Assembly (NCBI GenBank): GCA_001724425.1
Contig: MEEK01000006.1
Coordinates: 1 to 64,000, forward strand
DNA length: 64,000 nt
Direction: 5' to 3'
DNA from: Microbacterium sp. SCN 70-27
GTDB lineage: Bacteria; Actinomycetota; Actinomycetes; Actinomycetales; Microbacteriaceae
Under the pieces are notes generated by a model. The model did no database searches, had not been told where the DNA came from, and saw only the letters and a list, made by a program, of their open reading frames with translations. Of this stretch, positions 25,853-34,260 are shown piece by piece (positions within the stretch are counted from its first letter, which is position 1; each line of letters starts with the position of its first letter). Position numbers and translations under genes: made by a program.

Positions 25853-26962
25853 ATGGACATCGAGGCGATGCGGTCGGCGCGGCAGCGGGCGCATCTGCTG
25901 AGCGCACCGGCGCCCCACGTCGTCGCAGTGGCCCGGCACCTGGCGGCGACGCAGGCGCAGGAGTTCTGGGGCGGTCGCTGGGCGCTCGCCGTCCGGAGCG
26001 CGGGTGACCCGACGCTCCGCGACGTGGATGCCGCGTTCGAGCGCGGCGACCTCATCCGGTCGTGGACGCAGCGCGGCACGGTGCACATCCTCGATCCGCG
26101 CGACCTCGAGTGGATGCTCTCGATCACGGCCGAGCGGCAGAGCCGCCAGGCGGCGAGCATCCACCGGGGGCTCGGCCTCGACGAGGGCGACGCGCTCGCG
26201 CGGTGCGAGGCTCCCGTGCGCGCGGCACTGCGCGGCGGCAACCGCCTCACCCGGGCGGAACTCGCGGAGGTGCTCCGCACTTCGGGCGTCGACACCACAG
26301 GCATCCGCGGCAACCTGATCCTCACCGCGCTGTGCCGCCGCGCCGTGATCGTGCTGGGGCCGGTCATCCCTCGGGAGGGCGCGCCGACGCGCGAGCAGTA
26401 CCTCGTCGCCGCCGACGAGTGGATCACGGATGCCATGACACCGGCCGACCCGCTCGCAGAGCTGCTCTTGCGCTACCTGCGCGGCCACGGTCCGGCCACG
26501 CTCGCCGACTTCCGCTGGTGGGCGGGGCTGCCGCAGGGGCTCGCGCGCACGGCGCAAGAAGGAGCCGCCGACCGCGTCGCGGAGATCGACGAAGGCGTGT
26601 TCGTCGAGACCGGCGCCGACGTGGCCGCGCGGCCCGTAACCGGCGTCGCAGATGCAGCGCGCCCCGCGGCCGTGCCCGCCGGCATCCTCGCCCTGCCGCC
26701 GTTCGACGAGTACTACCTGTCCTACGCCGACCGCACGGTCGTGTGCGGGCCGGACCTCGCCGCGGCGATCGGCCCGACCCGCAACGGCGCGGTGAGCCCC
26801 GTGCTGATGGATGCCTCGGGAGCCGTCGTCGGCACCTGGAAGCATTCGCTCGCGGTCGGGCGCCACCACCTCGCTCCGGTCGCCGAGGTCGTCGCTCCGG
26901 GCGTCGACGAGAATGCCGTCACCGCAGCGCTCGAGCGGTTTCGCGCGTTCCTCGGCGACTGA
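25853..26962 (+). CDS. Winged-helix DNA glycosylase-like protein (AlkZ/YcaQ family, HTH_42)
   Basis: 369 aa. The family is a set of winged-helix glycosylases, some of which unhook interstrand crosslinks or remove bulky alkyl adducts. The catalytic QxQ element is present as TQAQ (Q34, Q36) before EFWGGRWALAVR. The RGTVHIL segment near residue 75, DEWIT and the C-terminal LPPFDEYYLSYADR also fit. Length agrees. CATGAT stands 6 nt before this ATG, which could be a weak leaderless promoter. Its lesion spectrum is unknown. Confidence 0.8.
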   Translation: MDIEAMRSARQRAHLLSAPAPHVVAVARHLAATQAQEFWGGRWALAVRSAGDPTLRDVDAAFERGDLIRSWTQRGTVHILDPRDLEWMLSITAERQSRQAASIHRGLGLDEGDALARCEAPVRAALRGGNRLTRAELAEVLRTSGVDTTGIRGNLILTALCRRAVIVLGPVIPREGAPTREQYLVAADEWITDAMTPADPLAELLLRYLRGHGPATLADFRWWAGLPQGLARTAQEGAADRVAEIDEGVFVETGADVAARPVTGVADAARPAAVPAGILALPPFDEYYLSYADRTVVCGPDLAAAIGPTRNGAVSPVLMDASGAVVGTWKHSLAVGRHHLAPVAEVVAPGVDENAVTAALERFRAFLGD

Positions 26963-27060
26963 CCGCGCGGACCGCGCAGACTGCCCTGACCGCGCAGACC
27001 GCGCAGGCTGCCCTCACCGCGCTGACCGCTGACCGCGCAGACCGCCCTGACCGCGCGCGC
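26963..27060. repeat. Degenerate 9-bp tandem array between convergent genes
   Basis: About ten units of CCGCGCAGA, CTGCCCTGA or CCGCGCTGA follow one another between the glycosylase gene stop and the efeB stop. This is a minisatellite-like array. No coding sense is apparent in it. Confidence 0.7.
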
Positions 27061-27065
27061 CGGGC

Positions 27066-28385
27066 TCAGGCGAAGAGTCCGGCTCCCACGTACGACCCCG
27101 CCGCAGCCCCCGGCGGGACGGCCCACACGCCCGACCCGACGTGCGTCACGTACTCGGCCATGAGGTCGGTCGCGAGTGCCTTCTGCAGACGGACGAACTG
27201 CTCCGGCGAACGCTGGTACGAGAGGAAGAAGAGACCGGCATCCAACGTGCCGAGGGCCGTGTTGCCGTCGACGTAGTTGTAGCCGCGCCTGAGGATCCGG
27301 TTGCCGTCGTTGAGGTCGGGGTGCGCCAGGCGGACATGGCTGCGCGCGTCGATCGCGGGCGAGCCCGTCGCGCCCGTCGCGTGGAAGTCCGGAGCGGTCT
27401 GCTCCTTCCCGCCGGACAGCGGTGCGCCCTCGCCCTTGTCGCGACCGAAGGTGCGCTCCTGCTCCGACAGTCGCAGCCGGTCCCAGGTCTCGATGCGCAT
27501 CGCGATCTTGCGTGCGACGAGGTAGGAGCCGCCCGCCATCCAGGCGGGCTCGTCCTCGGCACCCACCCAGACGTGCGCGGCGAGCGCGTCGGCGTCGTCG
27601 GCGAGGATGTTCGCGGTGCCGTCCTTGAACCCGAACAGGTTCCGGGGCGTCGCCTGGTCGGCCGTCGTCTTGGACGTCTTGCCGAAGCCGAGCTGCGACC
27701 ACCGCAGCTTCGCGCGCCCGAAGGCGATGCGGCTGAGGTTCCGCACGGCGTGGACGGCGACCTGCGGGTCGTCGGCGCACGCCTGGACGAACAGGTCGCC
27801 GCCGGAGAGGCCCGGGATGAGGTCGTCGCCGAGGAACGGCGGCAGCTTCTGCAGCGACGCGGGGCGCCGCGCCGCGAGCCCGTACCGATCCGTGCCGTCC
27901 TCGGTCTCGAACAGGGTCGGGCCGAACCCGATCGTGATGGTGAGTCCGTTGGCGGCGAGCCCGAGCGCCTCGCCAGTGTCGTCGGGCGGCGCTTCGGGCG
28001 ATCCGCCCACCGAACCCGTCGCGCTGACGTCGAGGCCCTGAGACATGCGCGCAGCGGCATACGTCCAGTCCTGCAGCAGTTCGACGAGGTCGTCACGGTT
28101 CGTCCGGGCCATCATGTCGAACGCCGCGAAGTGCAGGTGGTCCTGCACGGGCGTCGTGATCCCGGCCTGGTGCGCGCCGAAGTACGGGAAGACGGATGCC
28201 GCGGCATCCCCCGCCTTCTGGCGCCCCGCGGCGACGCCCGCGATCGACCCGGCCCCCGCGCCGACGGCAAGTCCCGCCGCTCCGACTCCCGCGGCGAGCC
28301 CGAGCAGCCCGCGCCGGCTGAGTCCGGTAGGCGCAGACTGCGGGTCGTGCGCGAGGGTGGGGTCCGTCTTCTCGTTCGTGATCAC
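27066..28385 (-). CDS. efeB: Dye-decolorising-type heme peroxidase / deferrochelatase
   Basis: 439 aa with a twin-arginine signal (LSRRGLLGLAAGVGAAGLAVG, residues about 23-45), so it is exported folded with heme. The DyP signature GFKDGTAN and heme-side segments SHVRLAHPDLNDGNRILRRGYNY are present. It oxidises Fe(II) or extracts iron from heme for the EfeUO uptake system. The GTG start overlaps the efeO stop (GTGA). It is last in the efeUOB operon, with an iron box upstream of efeU. Confidence 0.93.
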   Translation of the reverse strand: MITNEKTDPTLAHDPQSAPTGLSRRGLLGLAAGVGAAGLAVGAGAGSIAGVAAGRQKAGDAAASVFPYFGAHQAGITTPVQDHLHFAAFDMMARTNRDDLVELLQDWTYAAARMSQGLDVSATGSVGGSPEAPPDDTGEALGLAANGLTITIGFGPTLFETEDGTDRYGLAARRPASLQKLPPFLGDDLIPGLSGGDLFVQACADDPQVAVHAVRNLSRIAFGRAKLRWSQLGFGKTSKTTADQATPRNLFGFKDGTANILADDADALAAHVWVGAEDEPAWMAGGSYLVARKIAMRIETWDRLRLSEQERTFGRDKGEGAPLSGGKEQTAPDFHATGATGSPAIDARSHVRLAHPDLNDGNRILRRGYNYVDGNTALGTLDAGLFFLSYQRSPEQFVRLQKALATDLMAEYVTHVGSGVWAVPPGAAAGSYVGAGLFA

Positions 28386-29614
28386 TCCAGGATGGTCGAG
28401 GTGAGCTTCGACAGCGGTTCGGCGAGTGCGTTGATGAGGTCGGTGAACTCGCGCTTGTCGGCCTCCGTCAGGGCACTGTAGTTCACGAATCCGGCTGTCA
28501 GCGAGCCGTGCTTCGCGAGCGCGGCGTCGAGGTCGTCGTAGCCCTGCTGGATCTCGGTGACGAGCTTCTTGCCCGTGTCGCCCTTGGCGTCGGCGAAGTC
28601 CTTCACGAGCGAGAACGCCATCTTCGAGCCCTCGACGTTCGCGGTGAAGTCCCAGAGGTCGGTGCCCGACCACCAGTCCTCCTCGCCGGAGATCTTGCCC
28701 TTCGCGACCTCGTCGAGGAGGGCGATCGATCCGTTCGAGATGCCGGCGATGCCCTGCGCCTTCAGCGCCGCGGCGAAGTCGTCGGAGTGCACATAGGTGT
28801 TGAGCTGGGCGACGTCGGCGATCAGCTGGTCGCCATAGCTCTTGCGCTCCTCGGGCGTCGAGGGCGCCCAGTCCTTCCAGGCGGGAGTCTCGCCGTCGGA
28901 GTTCAGCGCGTCCTGCGCGGGGACCCAGAGGTCCTTCTCGAGCCGGTGGAATCCGGTCCAGTCGAGACCCTCGGCCTTCGCATCCACCTCGCGGTAGTCG
29001 ATCCGCGGGTCGAGGTCGCCGAGCGACTCGGCCACCGGCTCGATCCGCTCGTAGAACGCGCGCGTCGCCGGGAAGAGCTCCTTCGCCTTCGCGTCGTCGC
29101 CCGACTCGTAGGCCGCGACGAGCGTGTCGACGGCGGGGACCAGCTGCTCCACCTGGGCTTTCACGAACGCGCCGTAGAGGTCTTCGGCCTTCTGCTTCTG
29201 CTCGGCGTCGTCACCGGTTGCGGCGACCGCCTCGCCGCTCACCGTGAAGGCCGCCTTGCCGACGCCGTCGCCGAGCATGCCGGGCTTGCAGACGGTGAAG
29301 TACGACCCCGGCTGCGCGACCACCGTGAGGCTGCGCTCGGCGCCGGGCGCGATGTTCTCGACCTCGCCGACGATACGCAGGCCGTCGTCGGCGAGCAGGT
29401 AGAACTCGGTCACCTGCGAGCTCGAGTTCGTCACGTCGAACGACAGGGTGCCGCTCGTCGCCTTCGCCGTCGACACGTCGCACGACGTGTCGGTCGAGGT
29501 CACGGTGAGGGCGCCCTGCGGGGCGACGTCGGCTTTCGCGACGCAGCCCGAGAGGGCCAGGGCGGCGAGGCCCGTGGCGGCGGTGGCGGCGAGGATGCGG
29601 TGGCGGATCATCAT
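28382..29614 (-). CDS. efeO: Iron uptake lipoprotein with cupredoxin and peptidase-M75-like domains
   Basis: 410 aa. The signal has a lipobox (ALSGC near residue 24), placing it on the outer face of the membrane. Residues about 30-125 are a cupredoxin-like domain (FDVTNSSSQVTEFYLLAD, PGSYFTVCKPGM). The rest is an imelysin/M75-like domain with the conserved GFHRLEKDLW segment (HxxE metal motif). It captures iron and hands it to EfeU. It overlaps efeU by four bases and efeB by four bases. Confidence 0.93.
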   Translation of the reverse strand: MMIRHRILAATAATGLAALALSGCVAKADVAPQGALTVTSTDTSCDVSTAKATSGTLSFDVTNSSSQVTEFYLLADDGLRIVGEVENIAPGAERSLTVVAQPGSYFTVCKPGMLGDGVGKAAFTVSGEAVAATGDDAEQKQKAEDLYGAFVKAQVEQLVPAVDTLVAAYESGDDAKAKELFPATRAFYERIEPVAESLGDLDPRIDYREVDAKAEGLDWTGFHRLEKDLWVPAQDALNSDGETPAWKDWAPSTPEERKSYGDQLIADVAQLNTYVHSDDFAAALKAQGIAGISNGSIALLDEVAKGKISGEEDWWSGTDLWDFTANVEGSKMAFSLVKDFADAKGDTGKKLVTEIQQGYDDLDAALAKHGSLTAGFVNYSALTEADKREFTDLINALAEPLSKLTSTILE

Positions 29615-30567
29615 GCTCCTTGCGGTTCTGGTGCGGAGGGGTGCGTGTCGGCGGATGCCGGGGCATCCGCCGCGCTACGGGTCGGCCGACGGCGCAGGCC
29701 GCGGACGAAGACGGTGCCGACGATGCCGACGTAGAGGGCCCAGGCGACGACCTGCAGCCAGGACATCTGCGCCATGAAGCCGACGGTGGCCTGCAGGAGC
29801 GTCGCCAGGGTGGAGCCGGGCGGGATGGCGCCGGTGACGTCGAACGCCCAGCCGAACGGGAAGGCGCTCCAGCCGGTCGCGACGGCGCCCGTGGCCGGGT
29901 CGATCGGGGCGAGCGTCGTGAAGGGGCCGGGGAGGGCGGCCGCCTCCTGCAGGTCGTGGATCGCGTACGCGAGGACACCCGCCGCGACGACCACGAGGAA
30001 GGCGCCCGTCCATCCGAAGAAGACGCGCAGGTCGATGCGGACCATGCCGCGAGCGAGCAGCCAGCCGAGCAGGACGGAGGTGGCGATGCCGGCGAGGGCC
30101 CCGAACAGGGCCGCCGGCGCGCCGGCGACGGACTGCACCATCGACCACAGGAGCAGCGTCGTCTCGATGCCTTCACGCGCCACCGACACGAACCCGATGA
30201 TCACGATGGCCCAGAGGCCCCCCGCTGCGAGGGCGCGTTCGACCTCGCCTTCGAGGGAGCGCTTCATCGTGCGAGCGGTGCGCTGCATCCAGAAGATCAT
30301 CCAGGTGACCATGCCCACGGCGAGGAGCGACATGAGGCCGCCGATCAGCTCCTGGGCTTGGAACGTCAGCGCGTAGGCGCCGAACGTGAGCACGGCGCCG
30401 ATGCCGACGGCCAGCGCGACCGCGAGGCCGACGCCGAACCACAGTCGGGGGAGGACGTCGCGGCGCCCGACGCGCGTGAGATAGGCGACGAGGATGCCGA
30501 CGACGAGGGCGGCCTCGAGGCCCTCGCGGAGGCCGATGAGGAAGGTGGCGAAGAATTCGGCGGGCAC
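29611..30567 (-). CDS. efeU: Iron permease (FTR1/EfeU family)
   Basis: 318 aa, about seven membrane segments. The iron-binding REGLE motif (LIGLREGLEAALV near residue 13) and its second copy REGIE (VAREGIETTLLLW near residue 130) are intact. It imports iron across the cytoplasmic membrane. It starts with GTG at 30567 and is first in the operon. A DtxR/IdeR-type box lies 100 bp upstream, so expression should rise on iron limitation. Confidence 0.93.
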   Translation of the reverse strand: MPAEFFATFLIGLREGLEAALVVGILVAYLTRVGRRDVLPRLWFGVGLAVALAVGIGAVLTFGAYALTFQAQELIGGLMSLLAVGMVTWMIFWMQRTARTMKRSLEGEVERALAAGGLWAIVIIGFVSVAREGIETTLLLWSMVQSVAGAPAALFGALAGIATSVLLGWLLARGMVRIDLRVFFGWTGAFLVVVAAGVLAYAIHDLQEAAALPGPFTTLAPIDPATGAVATGWSAFPFGWAFDVTGAIPPGSTLATLLQATVGFMAQMSWLQVVAWALYVGIVGTVFVRGLRRRPTRSAADAPASADTHPSAPEPQGA

Positions 30568-30666
30568 TGCGTTCGTTTCGGGACGTGGTGTCGTGAGGCC
30601 GGTTCCGACGCGCTGCGCCTCTCGGGGTGGCGCGCTCCTTCATCGTCGGCGATGCGCCGATTCGAC

Positions 30667-30685
30667 TTAGGTTAGGTAAACCTCA
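30667..30685. promoter_or_regulatory. DtxR/IdeR-type iron box upstream of efeUOB
   Basis: The 19-mer TTAGGTTAGGTAAACCTCA agrees with the consensus TTAGGTTAGGCTAACCTAA at 16 of 19 positions. Its place 100 bp upstream of efeU supports repression by the iron-loaded regulator. Confidence 0.85.
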
Positions 30686-30741
30686 CCAGCGGCGAGAATA
30701 CACCCGCCGCCGTCGGTGACCAAAACGTCGATGCGCGTCCG

Positions 30742-31275
30742 TCAGGCGCGATAGGCGCCGGATTCGAAGTCGGCGAGGTTCCGCCGCGAGTGCGCGATCG
30801 TCGCGTCGACGTACTCTTCGAACGATGCGTGATCGTCGATGATCCCGGACGGGTCGAGGCTCAGCACTCGACCCGTCACCTGCCCGTCCACGACCGGCAT
30901 CGCGGCGAACAGGGGCATCTCGAGGTCCACTGCGACCGGCAGCAGGGTCTGCGCAGAGTATCCCTCGGCGCGGGCCTGCGCAGGGGCGCTCTCGATCCAC
31001 GCCGTGAAGACGTCACGATGCGGACCTCCGGCGAGTTGTTCGACGCCCAGCAGATCCTGCGTCTCGAAGAACGCCCGCCAGCCGTCGGCGGACAGCAGGA
31101 AGGAGCGATGGCCGGCGTCGAGCGTCACGCCGGTCCCGGCTTCGAACGCTTCGATCGCCGGCAGCGTCGCCGCAACGGCGGGGAGCGTGTACGGGAAGAT
31201 GCCGTCTTCGTCGAGTCTCGCGATCTGCTCTTTCACCCGCACGAGTTCGACGATGCGCGCGCTCCAGTCGGTCAT
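30742..31275 (-). CDS. SMI1/KNR4 (SUKH)-like protein, possible immunity protein
   Basis: 177 aa. The segment FPYTLPAVAATLPAIEAFEAGTGVTLDAGHRSFLLSADGW is typical of the SUKH fold, followed by acidic, single-domain alpha/beta sequence. SUKH proteins commonly neutralise polymorphic toxins, but some are housekeeping. A clear AGGAGG site precedes the ATG. It is first of three small leftward genes with similar character and separate ribosome sites. No toxin gene is adjacent, so the partner is unknown. Confidence 0.65.
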   Translation of the reverse strand: MTDWSARIVELVRVKEQIARLDEDGIFPYTLPAVAATLPAIEAFEAGTGVTLDAGHRSFLLSADGWRAFFETQDLLGVEQLAGGPHRDVFTAWIESAPAQARAEGYSAQTLLPVAVDLEMPLFAAMPVVDGQVTGRVLSLDPSGIIDDHASFEEYVDATIAHSRRNLADFESGAYRA

Positions 31276-31323
31276 GCCTGCCTCCTCACGCCATCGCTCG
31301 CATCGAATCGGGTCTTCACGACG

Positions 31324-32235
31324 TCAGACACCGACACCGGATGCCACGACGCTCAGGTCCGTGGTGCGATCGCCCTCGTAGCCGACGCGCAGGTATGCGT
31401 CGCCCGCGACGTAGAGGTCCATGTCCTCGCGACTGTGCTGTGGCACGCCGAGCCGAGAGCGCACGGTGACGCGGTCGGTGGGGAGATCGAGGCCGACGAT
31501 GAGCCGCTCCGGCGTCGGATACGTTCCGTCGTCGCCCGTGAGCCGGATGAGGGCCCCCACGAGGCGTTCCCGCGCGAACTGCAGCAGCACTCCGCTGCGG
31601 TCGGAGTTCTCATACTGCCACGAGACCCCGTCGCGCACCTCGTCGCGCGACTCGGAGGCGGGCCCGATGAGCCCGAGGAGGGCGAGGTGCCCGGGTGAGA
31701 ACAGGGGGGCACCCAGAGCGTCGAGGAACGCGGTGACCTCCCCCTCGACGGCGTGCCCCGTGGGGAGTGCGGCGGAATCGGCATCCGCAGCCTCACCCGG
31801 CATCCCGCCGATCAGTTCGCGCATCACGACGATCTGCGTCAGGCGATTCGCGTCGAAGTCGAACTGCACGTAGCCGGGGCCGCCGGTGTAGGTCAAATAC
31901 GAGGGTGCCGCCCGCAGCGGCTCACCCAGTGCCGTCTTCACGGCATCGCGTGTCGAGCCGGCGTCGACGCCGTCGACCAGCGCGGAGAACCGGGCGTACG
32001 CGCCGTGCGCGGCATCGGTCGTCGCATAGAGGAAGACGGTGTGCAGCGTGCCGTCGACGAGGAGCAGGTCGCCGCCGTGCTCCGACATCACGAGGTACGT
32101 CTCCTGCGCGCCCTCGTCGTCGTAACGCTCCACGGTCGGAGTTCCGCCCACCTGGGTGATCGCAGCCCGAAGTCGAGGGTCGGCCTCCGACGCGTCGAGC
32201 GCGCTCAGGAAGATGGAGATCTCCCCTTCGATCAT
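31324..32235 (-). CDS. Hypothetical two-repeat protein, possible immunity protein
   Basis: 303 aa, no signal or membrane segment. Two halves start alike: EGEISIFLSALDASEADPRL at residue 3 and EGEVTAFLDALGAPLFSPGH near 167. Each is followed by a beta-rich region that again shows TRDAVKTALGEP and TVRSRLGVPQ. It looks like an internal duplication of about 150 residues. I do not recognise the family. It sits between the SUKH-like gene and another small acidic gene, so an immunity role is only a guess from context. Confidence 0.6.
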   Translation of the reverse strand: MIEGEISIFLSALDASEADPRLRAAITQVGGTPTVERYDDEGAQETYLVMSEHGGDLLLVDGTLHTVFLYATTDAAHGAYARFSALVDGVDAGSTRDAVKTALGEPLRAAPSYLTYTGGPGYVQFDFDANRLTQIVVMRELIGGMPGEAADADSAALPTGHAVEGEVTAFLDALGAPLFSPGHLALLGLIGPASESRDEVRDGVSWQYENSDRSGVLLQFARERLVGALIRLTGDDGTYPTPERLIVGLDLPTDRVTVRSRLGVPQHSREDMDLYVAGDAYLRVGYEGDRTTDLSVVASGVGV

Positions 32236-32342
32236 CCGATGCCTCGCTTCAGATCCAGATCTCGAATCGACGGGATCACCGTATCAATCTCCCCGGCGCC
32301 GAGGCCTCCATCGGAGAGGGGATCGCCGCGAAGGTGCGGTGA

Positions 32343-32645
32343 TCAGAACGAGGGTCGGAGGGCTTCGCCCATCCGGTCGATGTTGGCGGGCGTGACCTTC
32401 CACCGAGCGGCATCGGCGTCCTCGAATGTCACGTCCGCGAGGTAGGCGTCGACGTGCGGCCCGACGGCCGAGGGGCGGGATGCCACGGCGGAGATCACCG
32501 CGCCCGGCCCGTAAGAGTATCCATGGGTGCCGCTGAAGCGCTCTCCGTCGAAATCGAGGACCATGGCGAACGACTGCCAGTCATCCTCGGCGCCGCGCAT
32601 GTTGTCCACGAGAGCGCGGATCAGCTCGTCGATGGCGTTGCTCAT
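32343..32645 (-). CDS. Small hypothetical protein, immunity-like
   Basis: 100 aa, acidic, no membrane segment. The C-terminus RWKVTPANIDRMGEALRP resembles the ends of YezG-like immunity proteins, but the rest is too short to match a full domain. GAGGAGA precedes the ATG. It is third of the small-gene group at 30.7-32.6 kb. It may be a complete small protein or a remnant. Confidence 0.55.
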   Translation of the reverse strand: MSNAIDELIRALVDNMRGAEDDWQSFAMVLDFDGERFSGTHGYSYGPGAVISAVASRPSAVGPHVDAYLADVTFEDADAARWKVTPANIDRMGEALRPSF

Positions 32646-32705
32646 CGCGTCTCCTCACTCGTGCAGCCGGGCAGGCCGTGCGGTCTGTCCGACCGACGCG
32701 GCCCG

Positions 32706-34154
32706 TCAGGACGATGCCGGTGCGTGTCGCTCGAGGAAAGTGTAGACCTCGCCGTCGTCGACGCCGGGGAAGGCTCCGCGGGGCAGCGGCGAGAACATCT
32801 GCATGTGCACGCGGGCGCTCGGCCAGGCCTTTCCCTCCCAGCGCCCGGTCAGCTCGGCATCCGGTCGTCGGCAGCACGATTCGTCCGGGCACGTCGACAC
32901 GGCGCGCATCTGCGTCTCGCGCCCGCGGAACCAGCGTGCGTCGTCGAAGGGCACACCCACGCTGATCGAGAACTCGCCGTCGCTCGTCTTGCCGGTCTGG
33001 CTGGAGCACCAGAATGTACCCGCGGGGGTGTCCGTGTACTGGTAGTGCTCGACCGTGCGGTTGCGCTGCGAGAACGCGGAGCGCGCCGCGAACTTCTGGC
33101 AGATGATCTGGCCTTCCACCGATCCCGTGACATCCTCCGGCACGGGCAGGTCGTCGTTTTCGTAGACGCGCGTGATCGCTCCCGAACCGTCGACGCGCAG
33201 GAAGTGCAGGCGGATGTCGAAGTGCTCGGTCAGCAGGTTCGTGAGTCGCATCGCGGCGGCCTCGTGCGTCACGCCGAACGCGTCGCGGAAGTCTTCGACC
33301 GCGAGGTTGCGGTCCTTCTTCGCCTGGGTGAGGAAAGCCACGGATGCCGTCTCGGGCATGAGGCAGCAGGCCGCGTAGTAGTTGATCTCGAGCCGCTGCT
33401 GGAGGAAGTCGGCGTAGTCGCTCGGCGGCGTGTGGCCGAGCAGTCTGTGCGCCATCGCCTGCAGCGCCATCGAGCGCAGGCCGTGGCCGCCGGGGATCGA
33501 TGCGGGCGGCAGGTAGATCCGCCCGTTCTCGAGGTCGGTGACCGAGCGCGCCGAGTGGGGGAGGTCGTCGACGTAGATGAGCTCGAATCCGAGCTGCTCG
33601 GCCATGATGCTCACGGTCCGGTGCGTGAGCGCGCCGGAGCCGTGTCCCGCGGCTCTCAGCTGCTTCTCGGCGAGGTGCTCGATGTCGGGGAGGTAGTTGC
33701 CGCGCTCTCGCATCCGCAGGCGCAGCTCGGTGTTCCCGCGCCGCGCTTCCTCGGGCGTCGCGATCGCCTCGCGTTCGCGACGCTGCAGCTCGCGATGAAG
33801 GCCCAGCACGGCCTCGATCGTCTCGTCGGTCATCGTCTTCGTGACGCGCACGGGAGGGATGCCGAGGCGTCGGAAGACGGGGGATGTCTGCGCGCGCTCG
33901 AGGTCGAGCTCGATCGCCGAGCGGTGGTTCGGCGGTTCCGGGGAGAGGAGGTTCGTGACGTCGGTGCCGGTCGCGGTCGCGATGGCCTGCAGGAGCGAGA
34001 GCTTCGGCTCGCGCTTGCCGTTCTCGATGAGACTGAGCTGGCTCCCGGCGACGCCGACGACCGCGCCGAGCTCGTCGAGCGTGTAGCCGCGCTCGGTGCG
34101 GTGATGACGGATGCGGTGGCCGAGCGTGGACAGCTCGAGGGCAGACGTGGGCAT
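32706..34154 (-). CDS. XRE-family regulator of the RamB/ScfR type
   Basis: 482 aa. The N-terminal HTH (LGHRIRHHRTERGYTLDELGAVVGVAGSQLSLIENGKREP) is followed by an IrrE/ImmA-like DUF955 region with AHRLLGHTPPSDYADFLQQRLEINYYAACCLMPE. A C-terminal DUF2083-type region has Cys pairs (STCPDESCCRRPD). The layout is that of RamB of Corynebacterium, a regulator of acetate/C2 metabolism. It is divergent from pckG, which makes gluconeogenesis a likely target. TATGCT 6 nt before the ATG suggests a leaderless mRNA. Confidence 0.88.
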   Translation of the reverse strand: MPTSALELSTLGHRIRHHRTERGYTLDELGAVVGVAGSQLSLIENGKREPKLSLLQAIATATGTDVTNLLSPEPPNHRSAIELDLERAQTSPVFRRLGIPPVRVTKTMTDETIEAVLGLHRELQRREREAIATPEEARRGNTELRLRMRERGNYLPDIEHLAEKQLRAAGHGSGALTHRTVSIMAEQLGFELIYVDDLPHSARSVTDLENGRIYLPPASIPGGHGLRSMALQAMAHRLLGHTPPSDYADFLQQRLEINYYAACCLMPETASVAFLTQAKKDRNLAVEDFRDAFGVTHEAAAMRLTNLLTEHFDIRLHFLRVDGSGAITRVYENDDLPVPEDVTGSVEGQIICQKFAARSAFSQRNRTVEHYQYTDTPAGTFWCSSQTGKTSDGEFSISVGVPFDDARWFRGRETQMRAVSTCPDESCCRRPDAELTGRWEGKAWPSARVHMQMFSPLPRGAFPGVDDGEVYTFLERHAPASS

Positions 34155-34160
34155 TCCTTG

Positions 34161-34166
34161 AGCATA
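34161..34166 (-). promoter_or_regulatory. Putative -10 box for leaderless ramB-like mRNA
   Basis: TATGCT, 6 nt, ATG 34154. The palindrome at 34171-34186 lies just upstream, over the -35 region, and may be an autoregulatory site. Confidence 0.5.
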
Positions 34167-34170
34167 GCGA

Positions 34171-34186
34171 AAGAATCATGTTTCTT
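34171..34186. promoter_or_regulatory. Imperfect palindrome between the ramB-like gene and pckG
   Basis: AAGAATCATGTTTCTT, arms AAGAA/TTCTT around a CATG centre. It is placed to affect both divergent genes. A RamB-like core GCAAAGT (complement ACTTTGC) lies further along at 34223-34229, upstream of pckG. Confidence 0.45.
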
Positions 34187-34222
34187 GACGGGCATCTTCA
34201 CGATAAATGCCCTTCAAGTGGC

Positions 34223-34229
34223 GCAAAGT
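34223..34229. promoter_or_regulatory. RamB-like core motif upstream of pckG
   Basis: The complement reads CACTTTGCGCC, which shares ACTTTGC with the corynebacterial RamB motif (AACTTTGCAAA type). It is a short match, so it is only suggestive. Confidence 0.3.
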
Positions 34230-34260
34230 GGAGACATCCACCTCGACTGAAGGAGCCGAC

